64,000 nt of DNA from Comamonadaceae bacterium (GTDB lineage: Bacteria > Pseudomonadota > Gammaproteobacteria > Burkholderiales > Burkholderiaceae_C). How positions within the stretch are numbered: position 1 is the first letter of the stretch; each line of letters begins with the position of its first letter. The stretch covers positions 169,974 through 233,973 of the forward strand of contig JAIXUC010000026.1 of the NCBI GenBank assembly GCA_027483665.1, written 5' to 3'. The notes beneath the pieces are model-generated. The model worked only from the letters and a program-made list of their open reading frames with translations. It was not told where the DNA came from and ran no database searches. Positions 10,232 through 20,584 of this stretch are shown here, one piece after another. Made by a program: the position numbers and the translations under genes.

Positions 10232-11719
10232 TCAGCGGGCCGGACGAATCAGGGCGTACTGCGCCCACTCGCCGCGGCGAAACAGCACGCTGATCGGCTT
10301 GGATCGGTCGAGCTTGGCCAGTGCCGACTCGAAGTCACGCACCGAGGCCACTTCCGTGTTGGCGACCGCCAACACGATGTCACCCTCGCGCAAACCGGCC
10401 CTGGCCGCCGCCTCTGTAGCCGCCTCCACACGCACGCCGCCGCGGACCTTCAGCTCGGCCTTCTGGGCCTCGCTCAAATCGGCGACAACCAGTCCCAAAG
10501 CCTGGGCGGCCGCAGAAGGACGCGGGGCTGGCTCGCGTTCACGCGGGGTGTTGGCGGCGACACGCTCAGGCTCGATCTCCGCCACGACCACGTTCAGGTC
10601 TCGGCTGCCGCCGCGGCGAAAGACGGTGAGGCTGCTTCTCGATCCAGGCTTGGTGTTGCCCACCAAGCGCGGCAGATCGGAAGACTTCTCGATGACCTTG
10701 CCATCGAAGCGCGTGATGATGTCACCAGGCTCCACGCCGGCCTTTTCAGCGGGAGAGCCAGCCTCGACACCCCGCACCAATGCGCCCATCGTCTTGCCCA
10801 AACCGATGGACTCGGCCACTTCCTTGGTGACTTGATCAATCTGCACGCCAATTCGACCGCGCGTCACGCGCCCACTGGTGCGCAATTGGTCGCTCACGCG
10901 CATCGCCTCGTCAATCGGAATGGCAAAGGAGATGCCCATGAAGCCGCCCGAGCGCGAATAGATTTGGCTGTTGATACCCACCACCTCCCCGCGCAGGTTG
11001 ATGAGTGGGCCACCTGAGTTGCCAGGGTTGATCGCCACGTCGGTCTGAATGAAGGGCAGGTAGTCGCCCGTGTCGCGCTGCTTGGCGCTCACGATGCCCG
11101 CTGTGACGGTGTTCTCTAGGCCGAAAGGCGAGCCAATCGCCATGACCCACTCGCCCACGCGCAGCCGGTTCACATCGCCAATGCGCACTGCCGGCAGGCC
11201 TGTGGCATCGATCTTCACCACAGCAACGTCGGTACGCCGGTCAGCCCCAACGATGCGCGCCTTGAACTCGCGCTTGTCCGGCAAGGTCACCATGACTTCG
11301 TCTGCACCGTCCACGACGTGCGCGTTGGTCATAACAAAGCCATCTGCGCTCAGTATGAAGCCAGAGCCAACACCCCTGGGCTGAGGCTCCTCCTCTTGCT
11401 GCGGACGGTTGGGACGTTGTTGTGGGCGTGGTTGCCCCGGGAAAGGCTGCCCGAAAAATCGGCGAAAGAATTCTTGCAACTCTTCTTCTTGAGGCGTGCC
11501 GCTGTTGCCGCCAGATCGGCCACTGGTGGAGCGCTCGAGCGTTCGGATGTTCACCACAGAAGGCCCCACCTGCTCCACCAGATCTGTGAAGTCCGGTAGA
11601 CCGCGCACTGCTTGTGCCTGAGCTGGCGATACCGCCCACCCACTGAGCGTGCCGCCAAAGACCAAGGCTCCCACCATCAGCGTTGAAAACTGCCAACGGG
11701 CGAAACGTGCTGTATTCAT
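10232..11719 (-). CDS. mucD: Periplasmic serine protease MucD/DegP (Do family)
   Basis: A 495-residue HtrA-type protease-chaperone of the periplasm. A signal peptide is visible at the start (basic residues, then hydrophobic FSTLMVGALVFGG and an AQA-type cleavage region). The trypsin-like domain has the triad His in TNAHVVDG, Asp in RRTDVAVVKI and Ser in NPGNSGGP. Two PDZ domains follow, the first with RGRIGVQIDQV. A Gln/Pro/Arg-rich loop precedes the catalytic His. I chose the ATG at 11719, which has AAAGG upstream; the frame is open further. It lies after rpoE-rseA-rseB, so it is probably sigma-E controlled. Confidence 0.95.
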   Translation of the reverse strand: MNTARFARWQFSTLMVGALVFGGTLSGWAVSPAQAQAVRGLPDFTDLVEQVGPSVVNIRTLERSTSGRSGGNSGTPQEEELQEFFRRFFGQPFPGQPRPQQRPNRPQQEEEPQPRGVGSGFILSADGFVMTNAHVVDGADEVMVTLPDKREFKARIVGADRRTDVAVVKIDATGLPAVRIGDVNRLRVGEWVMAIGSPFGLENTVTAGIVSAKQRDTGDYLPFIQTDVAINPGNSGGPLINLRGEVVGINSQIYSRSGGFMGISFAIPIDEAMRVSDQLRTSGRVTRGRIGVQIDQVTKEVAESIGLGKTMGALVRGVEAGSPAEKAGVEPGDIITRFDGKVIEKSSDLPRLVGNTKPGSRSSLTVFRRGGSRDLNVVVAEIEPERVAANTPREREPAPRPSAAAQALGLVVADLSEAQKAELKVRGGVRVEAATEAAARAGLREGDIVLAVANTEVASVRDFESALAKLDRSKPISVLFRRGEWAQYALIRPAR

Positions 11720-11778
11720 GAGGAATGACCTTTCATTCATGAGATGCGAAATAGCTGAAACAAGTGGCGAAACCTGGC

Positions 11779-12831
11779 TTAACGGCGAGCCAGCGCCTGA
11801 ACAAACAACTGCAGGGTCTGCGGCGGCACTTCGCCAACCGCCGTGACCCAATGCCCGTCTTTACGAACCATGACGCTGTGGGTGGCGCCGGCACCGGCGT
11901 GAACCTCGCGGACATGCCGCTTGGGGTCGTAGGTTTCAATGAACAGTGACAAAGTAGCCAGTCCATCGGAGAACACCCACTGCAACAAGCCGCCAGGGCC
12001 GCCATGGCGATCGCTGCGACGCACACAGCTCATGGACTGAAAGCTGGGCACGGGCACCGCAAGCTGCCATCCCTCAGCCTGTGGCGTCGTCCTCTGGCCG
12101 TCGGCACGCTCGACACGAAACCCGCGTGTGTTTTGCATCTGCTTTTGCAGTCGCTCCATATCGACCGGCGCGTCCACGGTCAGCTCTGAGAAGGCAGCTT
12201 GCTCGAGCACTTGGCCTTTGGCGTCCAGGGTCTGTACCTTCACAACCAAGCCTGTGCGTAGTTCAGACCAAATGCGATATCCAAAACGATACTGATCCGA
12301 AGCTTGCAACGAGATCACGTCGGCCTCCAGCCCAGCCACGCGCTCTTTGCCGGCCCACCGTGCAAAGTACGCTTGATCGATTGCATCTGGGCTGGTCCAA
12401 AGCACATTCGGAAACAAGCCCCCGGTATCTTGGGTGCTTTCGCGCACCACGCGGGCATCGGGCAGGAAGGTCACTACCCGTTGGTCAGAACGGAAGGTCG
12501 AGCGGGCCTCACCAGTCAGGCTGTCTACGCGCTCGAGCTGCCGGGTGCCATCACACACATGCCAGATGCGGGAGCTGGCCATCTGGCCTTGCGCTGAAGA
12601 AACGACAAACGTGCCTGTATAGGCTCGCTGCTTGGACGCGTCCTGCATGCGCTGAAGCCATTGCGAAGCACGCATGCTCGCCTTGCCCGGCTCCGCTGGG
12701 GCGGCACGCCCGGCACCGGCGGCTTGGGAGTCGCTTGAAGGAATGGATGCAGTCTGTGCCGAACCAAGAGGCGCTATAGCGCACAGAGCGACGGCTAATA
12801 GCAAGCGTCCAGGCTGGAGCCGAGAAATCAT
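11779..12831 (-). CDS. rseB: Sigma-E regulatory protein RseB/MucB
   Basis: A 350-residue periplasmic protein of the MucB/RseB family that binds the anti-sigma factor RseA and shields it from DegS-type cleavage; in E. coli it senses mislocalised LPS and outer-membrane proteins. A signal peptide is evident (RLLLAVALCAIAPLGSAQ). The lipoprotein-carrier-like N-terminal domain includes QRAYTGTFVVSS and RIWHVCDGTRQLERVDSLTG; a smaller C-terminal domain follows. The start at 12831 overlaps the rseA stop by ATGA, which selects it over longer options. It precedes mucD by 59 bases. Confidence 0.93.
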   Translation of the reverse strand: MISRLQPGRLLLAVALCAIAPLGSAQTASIPSSDSQAAGAGRAAPAEPGKASMRASQWLQRMQDASKQRAYTGTFVVSSAQGQMASSRIWHVCDGTRQLERVDSLTGEARSTFRSDQRVVTFLPDARVVRESTQDTGGLFPNVLWTSPDAIDQAYFARWAGKERVAGLEADVISLQASDQYRFGYRIWSELRTGLVVKVQTLDAKGQVLEQAAFSELTVDAPVDMERLQKQMQNTRGFRVERADGQRTTPQAEGWQLAVPVPSFQSMSCVRRSDRHGGPGGLLQWVFSDGLATLSLFIETYDPKRHVREVHAGAGATHSVMVRKDGHWVTAVGEVPPQTLQLFVQALARR

Positions 12832-13502
12832 GGTTGCTGTGCCTGAAAAGTGGCGTTGCGCAAAAAGCCCGCAGGACTCTGCAACGCAGAAGTGGCTCCG
12901 GCTTGGCGGTGCGCCTGCAGCAACTCGTCCAAACGTGGATCCCTCAGCATGGTCTGTGGCGGCTGACCTGCGGTGACGGTGACTTGGGTTTCCACGACCG
13001 TCGGCTGGAGCGGCTGCGTCATGGCGACAGTGGCGTTCGACGGCGCAGACGCCAACGCACCTGCAGGTGCGGTTTGAGACACGCCTGGAGGTGCGGTTTG
13101 AAACTGCCAGACGTTCAATGTGACAGACAACGCAGCAAGCCCAGCTGCAGCGCCCGCCCACCAACGCCAACCGAAAACTGGGTCGTTGGCTGGTCGGTCT
13201 GATGACCGCAGTGCACTGGCGGTGTCTATCGCACTTTCTGGCACGCGCTGCAAATCCAAAACTGCGGCCTCACGCGCAACCGCCTGCATGATGGATCGGG
13301 TCAGTGCGGGGTCGTCGGGGAGACCCCCTGACGTACCAGCGCGCAAAGACTCCGATATCACCTGATAAGACGCCCAGCGCTGTGTGATCAGCTCATCGCT
13401 CCCCGACAAACAACCCAAGGCCTGCGGTAGCGCCAACTCCCCATCGACCAAGGCAGACAGGTCAGCGCCCACTTCATCGCAAAGGTCTGCTTGCTGCTTC
13501 AT
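12828..13502 (-). CDS. rseA: Anti-sigma-E factor RseA/MucA
   Basis: A 224-residue single-pass inner-membrane anti-sigma factor. The N-terminal cytoplasmic RseA domain is seen in LSALVDGELALPQAL and the RWASYQVISESLR segment; one membrane helix lies at about residues 110-130 (WWAGAAAGLAALSVTLNVWQF); the remainder is periplasmic. It lies 4 bases after rpoE and overlaps rseB. On envelope stress, regulated proteolysis would release sigma-E; the proteases RseP and DegS are not in this window. Confidence 0.92.
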   Translation of the reverse strand: MKQQADLCDEVGADLSALVDGELALPQALGCLSGSDELITQRWASYQVISESLRAGTSGGLPDDPALTRSIMQAVAREAAVLDLQRVPESAIDTASALRSSDRPANDPVFGWRWWAGAAAGLAALSVTLNVWQFQTAPPGVSQTAPAGALASAPSNATVAMTQPLQPTVVETQVTVTAGQPPQTMLRDPRLDELLQAHRQAGATSALQSPAGFLRNATFQAQQP

Positions 13503-13506
13503 TTGG

Positions 13507-14169
13507 TCACCACCTCTTACCCGTTTGCCGCTCCAACAGCGGTTTGATCTTGGACGATACGGCTTCTCTAGCCCGGAAAATTCGCGAGCGCACGGTGCCT
13601 ATCGGGCAACCCATCGCTTCGGCAATAGCCTCATAACTCAAACCCTCCATCTCGCGAAGCAATAAAGCTTCGCGCAGCTCAGCCGGCAGTGCTTCGATAG
13701 CGTCGTTGACCATCTGACCGATTTCCTTGGCTGCCAGCACCGAATCCGGGGTCTCGTCATGGCTTTGTTCTGTGTGCGGCGAAGAAGTTTCATCATCTTG
13801 ACCATCGATCGCCATGGAGGACTCAAAAACCAAAGGATCGCGCCGCAAATCCATCAGGGCGCGCTTGGCCGTGTTGACCGCAATTCTGTAGAGCCATGTG
13901 TAGAACTGAGCATCTCCACGGAACTTGGGCAGCGCCCGGTACGCGCGAATGAAGCTCTCCTGCACGATATCGCGCACGAGCTCGTGGTCCCGCACCATGC
14001 GTCCGACCAAACGCTCGACACGCCGTTGGTATTTGCGCACCAAGAGCTCGAACGCGCGCTGATCGCCAGCGACCGCCAGTCGGACCAAGGTTTCGTCCGG
14101 GTCGGGCACCCTGTCTGGTGGCAGCACCGCTGCTGAATCGGGCGGCGCTTCTCTGTCAGGGGCGTTCAT
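13507..14169 (-). CDS. rpoE: RNA polymerase sigma-E factor (RpoE/AlgU)
   Basis: A 220-residue ECF sigma factor. Region 2 is seen in FELLVRKYQRRVERLVGRMV and DIVQESFIRAYRALPKF, region 4 in LPAELREALLLREMEGLSY followed by AEAMGCPIGTVRSRIFRARE. Between the two lies a longer acidic linker than in E. coli (about 25 residues rich in Asp, Glu, Ser and Thr). The start at 14169 overlaps the stop of the upstream gene by ATGA and is preferred to a longer frame. It should direct the envelope-stress genes, including its own cluster. Confidence 0.96.
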   Translation of the reverse strand: MNAPDREAPPDSAAVLPPDRVPDPDETLVRLAVAGDQRAFELLVRKYQRRVERLVGRMVRDHELVRDIVQESFIRAYRALPKFRGDAQFYTWLYRIAVNTAKRALMDLRRDPLVFESSMAIDGQDDETSSPHTEQSHDETPDSVLAAKEIGQMVNDAIEALPAELREALLLREMEGLSYEAIAEAMGCPIGTVRSRIFRAREAVSSKIKPLLERQTGKRW

Positions 14170-14672
14170 TGGGAAGGCATATGCCCAGTTGCTTCGGTGA
14201 GCGCCGATGAACGAACCGAGCAATTCAACGCCCGCCTGAGAGCGGCCCATCGCACGGGATCGCTCTGATCAGTTATCCACCACCAAGCTCCACGGGTGGT
14301 TGCCGATGATCGCCACTGCACCAATACCGCGGATTGGAGGTCGAGACACACTTCCAGCCTGCCCGCTTCAATAACCGCTGTGTCGGCGACTGCACTTGCT
14401 ATACGCCCGCCTGGGCCGGTTACTGCTTTCATTGGAATCCAAGCCCAAGACTGACCGTTCCACCAAAGCAAGCCATTGGAGTGACCACGCCACCAATTCA
14501 AAAGCAAATATGCGGACACGCTGTGAACTGACATCACGACGGCGGCACGAATCTCGTCGCCCCATGTCACCGCCAAACCACCCGCGAGACTGATAGCCCA
14601 GGAAGCACCAATCAGTGTCATGCAGAGCTTAGGCAAGCCCAGAGACCAGATGACCGGGGGTGCTGTACGCAC
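14166..14672 (-). CDS. Hypothetical small membrane protein upstream of rpoE
   Basis: A 168-residue protein with two adjacent hydrophobic segments near the N-terminus (about residues 18-36 and 43-60) and a soluble remainder containing a WWRGHSNGLLWWNGQSW tryptophan-rich stretch. Size, two-helix layout and tryptophan pattern recall the YgfX/CptA-like family of small membrane proteins, but I do not recognise it with certainty. It sits between fabF (12 bases) and rpoE (ATGA overlap), so it is probably translated with rpoE. Confidence 0.6.
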   Translation of the reverse strand: MRTAPPVIWSLGLPKLCMTLIGASWAISLAGGLAVTWGDEIRAAVVMSVHSVSAYLLLNWWRGHSNGLLWWNGQSWAWIPMKAVTGPGGRIASAVADTAVIEAGRLEVCLDLQSAVLVQWRSSATTRGAWWWITDQSDPVRWAALRRALNCSVRSSALTEATGHMPSQ

Positions 14673-14684
14673 CGCTGTCGGCGC

Positions 14685-15932
14685 TCAGTTCAGGCTTTGG
14701 AACACCAACGAACCGTTGGTGCCGCCAAAACCGAAATTGTTCTTCACAGCAACTCGGATGGACATGTCCCGCGCCGTGTTGGCGCAGTAATCAAGATCGC
14801 ACGCAGGATCTTGCTCAATGATGTTGATCGTGGGTGGGCTTTTTTGATGATGCAGGGCAAGCACTGTGAACACCGACTCCACCCCACCCGCACCGCCTAA
14901 AAGATGCCCCGTCATGGATTTGGTCGAATTAACGACTACCCGCTTGGCGTGATCCCCGAGCGCTGCTTTGATGGCGTTGGATTCATTGACGTCTCCCAGC
15001 GGCGTGGACGTGCCGTGGGCATTGAGGTAGTCGACCTCATCTGGGTTGATCTTCGCGTTGCGCAGAGCGTTCAACATGGCGCGACGTGGGCCATCCATGC
15101 TGGGCGCCGTCATGTGACCAGCATCGGCACTCATTCCATAGCCACTGAGCTCGGCGTAGATGCGCGCTCCTCGGGCTTTGGCGTGCTCGTACTCTTCAAG
15201 CACCATGACGCCAGCGCCCTCCCCCAGAACAAAACCGTCGCGATCTTTGTCCCAGGGGCGCGAGGCGGTTTTTGGATCGTCGTTGCGAGTGGACAAAGCT
15301 CGCATCGCTGCAAAACCGCCAATGCCCAGGGGAGACACCGTAGCCTCGGCGCCGCCAGCAATCACCACATCAGCGTCGCCGTACTCAATCTTGCGGGCGC
15401 CTTCGCCAATGCAATGTAGGCCTGTTGTGCAGGCTGTGACCACCGCCAAATTGGGCCCCTTGAACCCAAAACGCATGGACACATGACCCGAGATCATGTT
15501 GATGATGGAGGCTGGAACGAAAAACGGCGAGATGCGCCGCGGGCCGCGGTTCGTCAGTTCAGCGTGGGTTTCTTCGATCAGGGGCAAACCACCGATCCCC
15601 GAACCGATGATGCAAGCGATTCGAGTGGCGGCCTCTTCGCCCAGAGCCTCGCCAGTCGGCAACCCGGAGTCGGCGACTGCTTGCACTGCAGCTGCGATTC
15701 CGTAGTGGATGAACGTATCCATCGTGCGCGCCTCTTTTGCGCCGATGTAGGACTCCAGCTGAAAATTTTTGACCTCGCCAGCAATCTTGCAGGCGAAGTT
15801 ACTGGCGTCGAATCGGGTGATCAGACCGATTCCAGACTGCCCCGCCAGCAACTGCGACCATGATTCGTCAACCGTGTTTCCCACTGGGCTGATGCAACCC
15901 AAGCCAGTGACAACAACTCTGCGTCGGCTCAT
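14685..15932 (-). CDS. fabF: Beta-ketoacyl-ACP synthase II
   Basis: A 415-residue condensing enzyme that elongates acyl-ACP with malonyl-ACP. The Cys-His-His triad is visible: Cys in [13 protein letters not shown], His in [11 protein letters not shown], and His in [15 protein letters not shown]. Start [16 protein letters not shown] and ending [14 protein letters not shown] are typical of FabF. It closes the plsX-fabH-fabD-fabG-acpP-fabF gene run, the usual order for proteobacterial fatty-acid synthesis. Confidence 0.97.
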   Translation of the reverse strand: MSRRRVVVTGLGCISPVGNTVDESWSQLLAGQSGIGLITRFDASNFACKIAGEVKNFQLESYIGAKEARTMDTFIHYGIAAAVQAVADSGLPTGEALGEEAATRIACIIGSGIGGLPLIEETHAELTNRGPRRISPFFVPASIINMISGHVSMRFGFKGPNLAVVTACTTGLHCIGEGARKIEYGDADVVIAGGAEATVSPLGIGGFAAMRALSTRNDDPKTASRPWDKDRDGFVLGEGAGVMVLEEYEHAKARGARIYAELSGYGMSADAGHMTAPSMDGPRRAMLNALRNAKINPDEVDYLNAHGTSTPLGDVNESNAIKAALGDHAKRVVVNSTKSMTGHLLGGAGGVESVFTVLALHHQKSPPTINIIEQDPACDLDYCANTARDMSIRVAVKNNFGFGGTNGSLVFQSLN

Positions 15933-16000
15933 GGCTTCGCTCTTGTGCTGAATCTGTGGCGGTTCGGCTCAGGTGCTCTGGCCGGCAGTTCCATGGACCC

Positions 16001-16276
<276 letters not shown>

Positions 16277-16352
16277 TTAGCCCGCCCGAGGCTCCTGCCC
16301 AGAACAGCCGGCCGGGCGGATGAACCGGCGCGTAGACACTGAGGCAGCCAGC

Positions 16353-17120
16353 TCAGGCCATGAACATACCGCCATTGATGTGCAGCTCTTGTCCCGTGAT
16401 GTAGCCCGCCTCGCTTGAAGCCAGGAATGCAACCGCATGGGCCACATCGGCCGGCTTGCCCAGATGACCCAGTGGAATTTGGCCCAGCAACGCAGATTGC
16501 TGCTCGGCAGACAGCGCAGCGGTCATATCGGTCTCGATGAAGCCAGGTGCCACGCAGTTCACGGTGATTCCGCGGCTGCCTAGTTCGCGGGCGAGCGCAC
16601 GCGTCATGCCCGCCACGCCAGCCTTTGCAGCCGCGTAGTTGGCCTGCCCAGGGTTGCCAGCGGCGCCTACGACGCTCGTGATGTTGATGATGCGCCCGTA
16701 GCGTTGCTTCATCATCGTTCGCATGACCGCTCGGCTCACGCGAAACACGGCCTTTAAATTGGTGTCAATGACCGCGTCCCAGTCGTCGTCTTTCATGCGC
16801 ATGGCCAAGGCGTCGCGCGTGATTCCGGCGTTATTCACGAGCACATGCAAACCGCCATGGGCTTTTTGAATGCTCTCGATCAAGGCCTCGACCGCCGCCA
16901 CATCGTTCACATCCAGAACTTCACCACGGCTGTGCCCGGCCCCCTGCTCACCAGCGCACGCGCTCAACTGGCTTGTGATGCGCTGAGCACCTTCCGCGGT
17001 AGTCGCGGTGCCGATAACGATCATGCCGCGGCTGAGCAACTCTGCAGCGATGGCCGCACCAATGCCGCGGCTGGCGCCTGTCACCAAAGCCACTGAAGCC
17101 AAAGTCTGCGTGGTACTCAT
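16353..17120 (-). CDS. fabG: 3-oxoacyl-ACP reductase
   Basis: A 255-residue NADPH-dependent short-chain dehydrogenase that reduces 3-oxoacyl-ACP. The Rossmann motif ALVTGASRGIGAAI is at the N-terminus, NNAG and the catalytic Ser follow, and Tyr and Lys appear in YAAAKAGVAGMTRAL; the ending EAGYITGQELHINGGMFM is typical. The ATG at 17120 overlaps the fabD stop by ATGA; the frame runs further upstream but inside fabD. Confidence 0.97.
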   Translation of the reverse strand: MSTTQTLASVALVTGASRGIGAAIAAELLSRGMIVIGTATTAEGAQRITSQLSACAGEQGAGHSRGEVLDVNDVAAVEALIESIQKAHGGLHVLVNNAGITRDALAMRMKDDDWDAVIDTNLKAVFRVSRAVMRTMMKQRYGRIINITSVVGAAGNPGQANYAAAKAGVAGMTRALARELGSRGITVNCVAPGFIETDMTAALSAEQQSALLGQIPLGHLGKPADVAHAVAFLASSEAGYITGQELHINGGMFMA

Positions 17121-18067
17121 GTCAGCAATTCCCTCGCACTCTGCAAACTCGCTGGGTCGTATACCGCTGCACTGGTCAAGGCAGGGTCGATTCGCTTGAC
17201 TAAACCGGACAGCACCTTGCCGGGGCCGCACTCCAAAACACAGCCGATACCCCGCGCTTTGATAGCGACAACGCATTCCACCCAACGCACGGGTGATGAA
17301 GCCTGCTGAACCAGCGCCCGTCGAATCGACTCCGGGGAGGTGTGGACCGCGACATCGACGTTATGAATCACCGGCACTGTTGGCGCTGCCAGCTCCAACG
17401 CTTCCAAAGCATGTCGTAGTCGCTCAGCAGCCGGTCGCATCAGACTCGAATGAAACGGGGCCGATACCGGAAGCGGCAAGGCGCGCTTGGCCCCAACTGC
17501 CTTGACCGCTTCGCAAGCAGCATCGACAGCCAGCTTGCTGCCCGCGATGACAGTTTGCATTGGGTCATTGAAGTTGACCGCCTCCACCACCTCGGCACTG
17601 CCAGCACCAAAACTATCCTGGACTTGCTGACAAACCTCGATCACGCGCGCGGAATCCAGTCCAAGAACGGCAGCCATGGCCCCCGCCCCCACAGGAACTG
17701 CGTCTTGCATGGCCTGCGCTCGCAGGCGCACCAGCGGCACTGCCTGACCGAGGCTGAGCACACCCGCCGCGACCAAAGCGGCGTACTCGCCAAGCGAGTG
17801 TCCTGCCAACACGCTCGGCGCGACGCCCACTTCAGCCATCCACACCCTGTAAGACGCCACGCCTGCCAGCAGCATGACGGGCTGGGTGTTGGTGGTCAGT
17901 GACAACAAGTCTTTGGGCCCTTCACGGATGAGTGCGCCGAGGTCTTCGCCCAGCGCATCGGATGCCTCTTCAACAGCCGTGCGAACCACAGGGTGCTCGC
18001 CCCACGCATCCAACATGCCCACAGTTTGTGAGCCCTGACCAGGAAAGACAAAAGCAAATGGGATCAT
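17117..18067 (-). CDS. fabD: Malonyl-CoA:ACP transacylase
   Basis: A 316-residue enzyme transferring malonyl from CoA to ACP. It begins with FAFVFPGQGSQTVGML; the catalytic Ser is in LAGHSLGEYAAL and the His in SAPFHSSLM. Length is standard. The start at 18067 is the ATG directly before the conserved FPGQGSQ region. It lies 46 bases downstream of fabH and overlaps fabG. Confidence 0.97.
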   Translation of the reverse strand: MIPFAFVFPGQGSQTVGMLDAWGEHPVVRTAVEEASDALGEDLGALIREGPKDLLSLTTNTQPVMLLAGVASYRVWMAEVGVAPSVLAGHSLGEYAALVAAGVLSLGQAVPLVRLRAQAMQDAVPVGAGAMAAVLGLDSARVIEVCQQVQDSFGAGSAEVVEAVNFNDPMQTVIAGSKLAVDAACEAVKAVGAKRALPLPVSAPFHSSLMRPAAERLRHALEALELAAPTVPVIHNVDVAVHTSPESIRRALVQQASSPVRWVECVVAIKARGIGCVLECGPGKVLSGLVKRIDPALTSAAVYDPASLQSARELLT

Positions 18068-18113
18068 GCGAATATGAAATGAGATGTTTGGCACCAACGT
18101 GGTTTGCGACGAT

Positions 18114-19091
18114 CTACATGTCGAGCAAAACCGCGCCCCAGGTGAAGCCTCCACCCACACCCTCCAGCAAGACGGTGTCTCCTGGCCGGATGCGGCCATC
18201 TCGGACACCGACGTCTAGTGCCAGCGGAATGGACGCTGCCGATGTGTTGCCATGTTGGTCGACAGTGACGATGACCCGGCTGTCGTCGAGCTTCAGTTTT
18301 CGCGCGGTGCTTTGCATGATGCGAATATTGGCTTGGTGGGGTACCAACCAGTCAATATCGACCTCCGTCTTTCCCGCCTTCACCAGAACTGAGCGGGCAA
18401 CGTCGGCCAAAACACCAACGGCCAACTTGAATACCGCTTGACCGTCCATCTTCAGCAACGGATCGCCCAAAATTCGGCCGCCGCTCACGTGCCCAGGAAC
18501 GCACAAGATGTCTGCATATCTGCCGTCTGCATGCAGTTCACTCGCCAAGATGCCTGGGGTGTCCGAGGACTTCAATACAACGGCCCCTGCGCCGTCTCCG
18601 AAGAGCACGCACGTGGTGCGATCGTTGAAATCGAGCAACCGAGAAAACACCTCGGCACCAATGACCAGGGCATGCTGCGCAGCACCAGTTTTGATCATGG
18701 CATCAGCCACACTGAGCGCGTAGACGAACCCACTGCAAACAGCTTGCACGTCGAAGGCAGCGCATCCAGCGATGCCGAGTTTGCGCTGGACGATAGACGC
18801 CGTTGACGGGAACACCATGTCCGGCGTTGAAGTGGCAACGATGATCAGGTCGATCGCAGAGGCTGGGCAGTCAGCAGCAGCCAAAGCTCGCTTCGCTGCT
18901 TCATAAGCCAAGTCGCTGGCGTAGACGCCGTCGTCGACGTAATGTCGAGCACGAATCCCGGTTCGCTCAAAGATCCATGCATCAGAAGAATCGATACCGC
19001 GCGTAGCCAAATCAGCCACCACCTCCGCGTTATCGAGCCGCCTGTGTGGCAGGTAGCCGCCGGTCCCTGCGATGCGGGCGTATCGATTCAT
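18114..19091 (-). CDS. fabH: Beta-ketoacyl-ACP synthase III
   Basis: A 325-residue enzyme that initiates fatty-acid synthesis by condensing acetyl-CoA with malonyl-ACP. The catalytic Cys is in [13 protein letters not shown], the His in [11 protein letters not shown] and the Asn in [13 protein letters not shown], together the FabH triad. It follows plsX by 6 bases. The ending [10 protein letters not shown] is typical. Confidence 0.97.
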   Translation of the reverse strand: MNRYARIAGTGGYLPHRRLDNAEVVADLATRGIDSSDAWIFERTGIRARHYVDDGVYASDLAYEAAKRALAAADCPASAIDLIIVATSTPDMVFPSTASIVQRKLGIAGCAAFDVQAVCSGFVYALSVADAMIKTGAAQHALVIGAEVFSRLLDFNDRTTCVLFGDGAGAVVLKSSDTPGILASELHADGRYADILCVPGHVSGGRILGDPLLKMDGQAVFKLAVGVLADVARSVLVKAGKTEVDIDWLVPHQANIRIMQSTARKLKLDDSRVIVTVDQHGNTSAASIPLALDVGVRDGRIRPGDTVLLEGVGGGFTWGAVLLDM

Positions 19092-19097
19092 AAGAGT

Positions 19098-20138
19098 TCA
19101 AGTGAGAGGAACCGCTGCAGACCCCGATGCAGCCGTAGCCGATGGCAAAGCATGTCGAATTCTCCTACCGACCTGACCCAGCAAATCAAGGCGCGCGGCG
19201 TCATAGGCTCGCGAGAGCGCGGACTCAAAGGCCAGGGAATCGGCCGAACCGTGGCTCTTGAACACCAAACCACGCAAGCCCAGCAAGGCAGCGCCGTTGT
19301 AGCGGCGATGGTCCAGGCGATGTTTAAGCGACGACAAAACCGGATAGGCCACCAGGCCTGCGATGCGGGTCAGGGGAGATCGCGAAAACTCTGCGCGCAT
19401 GAAATCGCGAATCATGCTGGCCAGCCCTTCGCTGGCCTTGAGCGCCACATTGCCGACGAAGCCGTCGCAAACAACCAGGTCGGTGGTGCCCTTGAATATG
19501 TCATTGCCTTCCACGTTGCCATGAAAGTTCAAGTCCCCGTTGGCCGCAGCCTCGCGCAACAGTTCGCCGGCGCGTTTGATGACCTCGTTGCCTTTGATGA
19601 GCTCTTCTCCGACATTCAGCAAGCCAACGCTTGGATTCTCTTTGCCCTTAAGCACCGTCACCAGCGCGGAGCCCATCACTGCAAACTGCAACAGGTGCTC
19701 GGCGGTGCAATCAACGTTGGCGCCCAAGTCAAGCACCGTGGTGGAGTCACCATGAACGTTCGGCAGTTGGGAAGCGATAGCAGGCCGCTCGATGCCATCC
19801 ATCGTCTTGAGCAGATAGCGTGCAATGGCCATCAGCGCGCCCGTGTTACCAGCCGATACCGCAGCATTGGCTCGCCCATCACGAACTTGCTCGATCGCCA
19901 TGCGCATAGACGATTGCTTTTTGCGACGCAAGGCCAACTCAATGGGGTCGTGCATCTCGACGACCTCGCTCGCCAGCAACCGCTCCACCCTGGGATGAGT
20001 CCAGTCGCCCAGCTGCCCTGACAAACCCACCAAGATAAGTCGCACATCCGAGCGAGCATTCAAAAAGCTTCGGCAAGCTGGCAAAGTTGATGAGGGCCCA
20101 TGGTCACCCCCCATGCAATCGATGGCAATCGTGATCAT
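19098..20138 (-). CDS. plsX: Phosphate acyltransferase PlsX
   Basis: A 346-residue peripheral membrane enzyme that forms acyl-phosphate from acyl-ACP for glycerol-3-phosphate acylation by PlsY. The N-terminal [12 protein letters not shown] signature is clear, with [10 protein letters not shown] and LDLGANVDC further on. It sits between rpmF and fabH, the standard order. A hairpin terminator at 20190-20220 separates it from rpmF, so part of its transcription may be attenuated or start from its own promoter. Confidence 0.96.
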   Translation of the reverse strand: MITIAIDCMGGDHGPSSTLPACRSFLNARSDVRLILVGLSGQLGDWTHPRVERLLASEVVEMHDPIELALRRKKQSSMRMAIEQVRDGRANAAVSAGNTGALMAIARYLLKTMDGIERPAIASQLPNVHGDSTTVLDLGANVDCTAEHLLQFAVMGSALVTVLKGKENPSVGLLNVGEELIKGNEVIKRAGELLREAAANGDLNFHGNVEGNDIFKGTTDLVVCDGFVGNVALKASEGLASMIRDFMRAEFSRSPLTRIAGLVAYPVLSSLKHRLDHRRYNGAALLGLRGLVFKSHGSADSLAFESALSRAYDAARLDLLGQVGRRIRHALPSATAASGSAAVPLT

Positions 20139-20189
20139 GTCGCGCTAGGGGCGCATGGCCATTTGCCGGGCAAAAGCTGCACAACAAAA

Positions 20190-20220
20190 AGCCCGTCGCC
20201 ACAAGGTGCGGCTTCGGGCT
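20190..20220 (-). terminator. Hairpin with U-tract after rpmF
   Basis: AGCCCG (20190-20195) pairs with CGGGCT (20215-20220), with further partial pairing inside. On the minus strand the hairpin is followed by TTTTTGTTG. It lies 19 bases beyond the rpmF stop and 52 bases before the plsX start, so it probably trims read-through from the abundant ribosomal-protein message into plsX. Confidence 0.65.
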
Positions 20221-20238
20221 CGGGCCAGAACGGTGTGA

Positions 20239-20421
20239 TCAGGCGTCGTTCTTGGTTTTTAGAACTTTTCTGCCACGATAAAACCCGTTAGGGCTGATGT
20301 GGTGACGCAAGTGGGTTTCGCCAGTCGTGGGCTCAACGGCAATACCCGGCACGTTTAACGCGTTGTGGGAACGGTGCATGCCTCTTTTCGAAGGCGATTT
20401 TTTGTTTTGCTGAACAGCCAT
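20239..20421 (-). CDS. rpmF: Ribosomal protein bL32
   Basis: A 60-residue large-subunit ribosomal protein. It begins [21 protein letters not shown], as expected. The cysteine pairs of the zinc-binding form of bL32 are absent, so this is the zinc-independent type. The start at 20421 gives the standard length. It lies between yceD and plsX, the conserved order yceD-rpmF-plsX. Confidence 0.98.
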   Translation of the reverse strand: MAVQQNKKSPSKRGMHRSHNALNVPGIAVEPTTGETHLRHHISPNGFYRGRKVLKTKNDA

Positions 20422-20584
20422 GGTTGGCTCCTGGAAATCGGTGGTGGGTGGCGCAGCGGTCAAAGACGCCTGCGCCAGGAATCGCGCCAACTGAGCCGGC
20501 GCAGTGATTGAGGCATGTTGCCCCTACCAACAGAACGACCGCGCATTATATAGAGGCACTATTCGCTCAGACGGAGCACAAGAG

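Noticed and set aside
16285..16325. Terminator between fabG and acpP
   Set aside because: A GC-rich inverted repeat exists but no U-tract follows on the minus strand.
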